Of a stretch of DNA of 38,449 nt, positions 38,379 to 38,449 are shown piece by piece (position 1 is the stretch's first letter; the number at the start of each line of letters is the position of its first letter). The stretch comes from a virus. The DNA lies in IMG/VR virus record IMGVR_UViG_3300042860_002168, positions 1 to 38,449 of that record; one strand, given 5' to 3'. The translations under genes were made by a program, and so were the position numbers. The notes under the pieces are model-generated. The model was not told where the DNA came from and did no database searches. It saw nothing but the letters and a program-made list of their open reading frames with translations.

Positions 38379-38449
38379 TCAGTCGCAAAGCCCTTCAGGA
38401 TCACTTCCACTTTGCTGATCCCTAGCAAAAAGCAACGCTTCGCTTTTTG
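38379..38449 (-). CDS. possible C-terminal end of an upstream gene (5' end beyond window)
   Basis: From the right edge the minus strand is open in a frame ending KSEALLFARD, then QQSGSDPEGLCD, with stop TGA at 38379-38381. The residues look like the end of a real protein. A second frame is also open (…VEVILKGFATELQ) with stop at 38369-38371, so the choice is uncertain. A stem CAAAAAGC/GCTTTTTG at 38426-38449 crosses the same bases. Too short to identify. Confidence 0.3.
   Translation of the reverse strand, partial: KSEALLFARDQQSGSDPEGLCD

Noticed and set aside
1-38449. Possible circular or terminally redundant genome: the last six bases (TTTTTG) equal the first six.
   Set aside because: A 6-nt match in A/T tracts is expected by chance, and joining the edges would end the left fibre gene after a short, odd tail; nothing here proves circularity.

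Overview
The window reads as part of the genome of a tailed, long-tail (siphovirus-like) double-stranded DNA phage, most likely a cyanophage. The evidence is a complete head, connector and tail gene series (DUF1073-type portal, MuF-like protein, DUF2213 protease/scaffold, DUF2184 major capsid, DUF4054 connector, tail tube, frameshifted tail chaperone, 1493-residue tape measure, lambda J-like tip). It is joined to tail-fibre openings of the kind common in cyanophages and to phage ribonucleotide reductase genes. Host assignment is inferred from protein style only. The fibre gene at the left edge is cut, so the window is a fragment or an arbitrary opening of a circular map.

Layout. Positions 1-6088 (minus strand) hold tail fibres and two tail-tube-like proteins, with an HNH homing endonuclease inserted on the plus strand. 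Positions 6129-18048 hold the tail tip, tape measure, chaperones, terminator-type proteins and major tail tube. Positions 18085-21902 hold connectors, capsid, cement protein and protease/scaffold. Positions 21944-23712 hold a Cro/XRE-type regulator, a small acidic protein, a second frameshifted gene and a second HNH nuclease. Positions 23725-28848 are an accessory sugar cassette: three glycosyltransferase-type genes, a FAD oxidoreductase, a TIM-barrel sugar isomerase-like gene and an NAD-dependent epimerase-like gene, wedged into the head operon. Positions 28869-31611 hold the MuF-like protein and portal. Positions 31677-34840 (plus strand) hold a nuclease-like gene, a GIY-YIG homing endonuclease, the large terminase and three tiny genes. 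Positions 34841-35031 are non-coding but rich in inverted repeats. Positions 35032-38449 (minus strand) hold a small protein, a metallophosphoesterase, a degenerate tRNA-like element, a Cys-rich peptide and a class I-type ribonucleotide reductase pair.

How it works together. The minus strand is essentially one late operon read from portal to fibres, with many ATGA/GTGA stop-start overlaps. The terminase runs the other way from a shared divergent region at 31612-31676. Two genes carry programmed -1 frameshift signals. One is the expected G/GT-type tail chaperone (A7 slip site at 15816-15822). The other, at 22547-23154, fuses a DUF6496-like small protein to a second phage domain through the lambda-type heptamer GGGAAAG, a 6-nt spacer and a 7-bp GC-rich hairpin. 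I regard this second one as the most interesting element. The protease/scaffold gene also has a well-placed internal ribosome site that would make the scaffold separately, as in lambda C/Nu3. Domain names are given from memory of the families; no database search was run.
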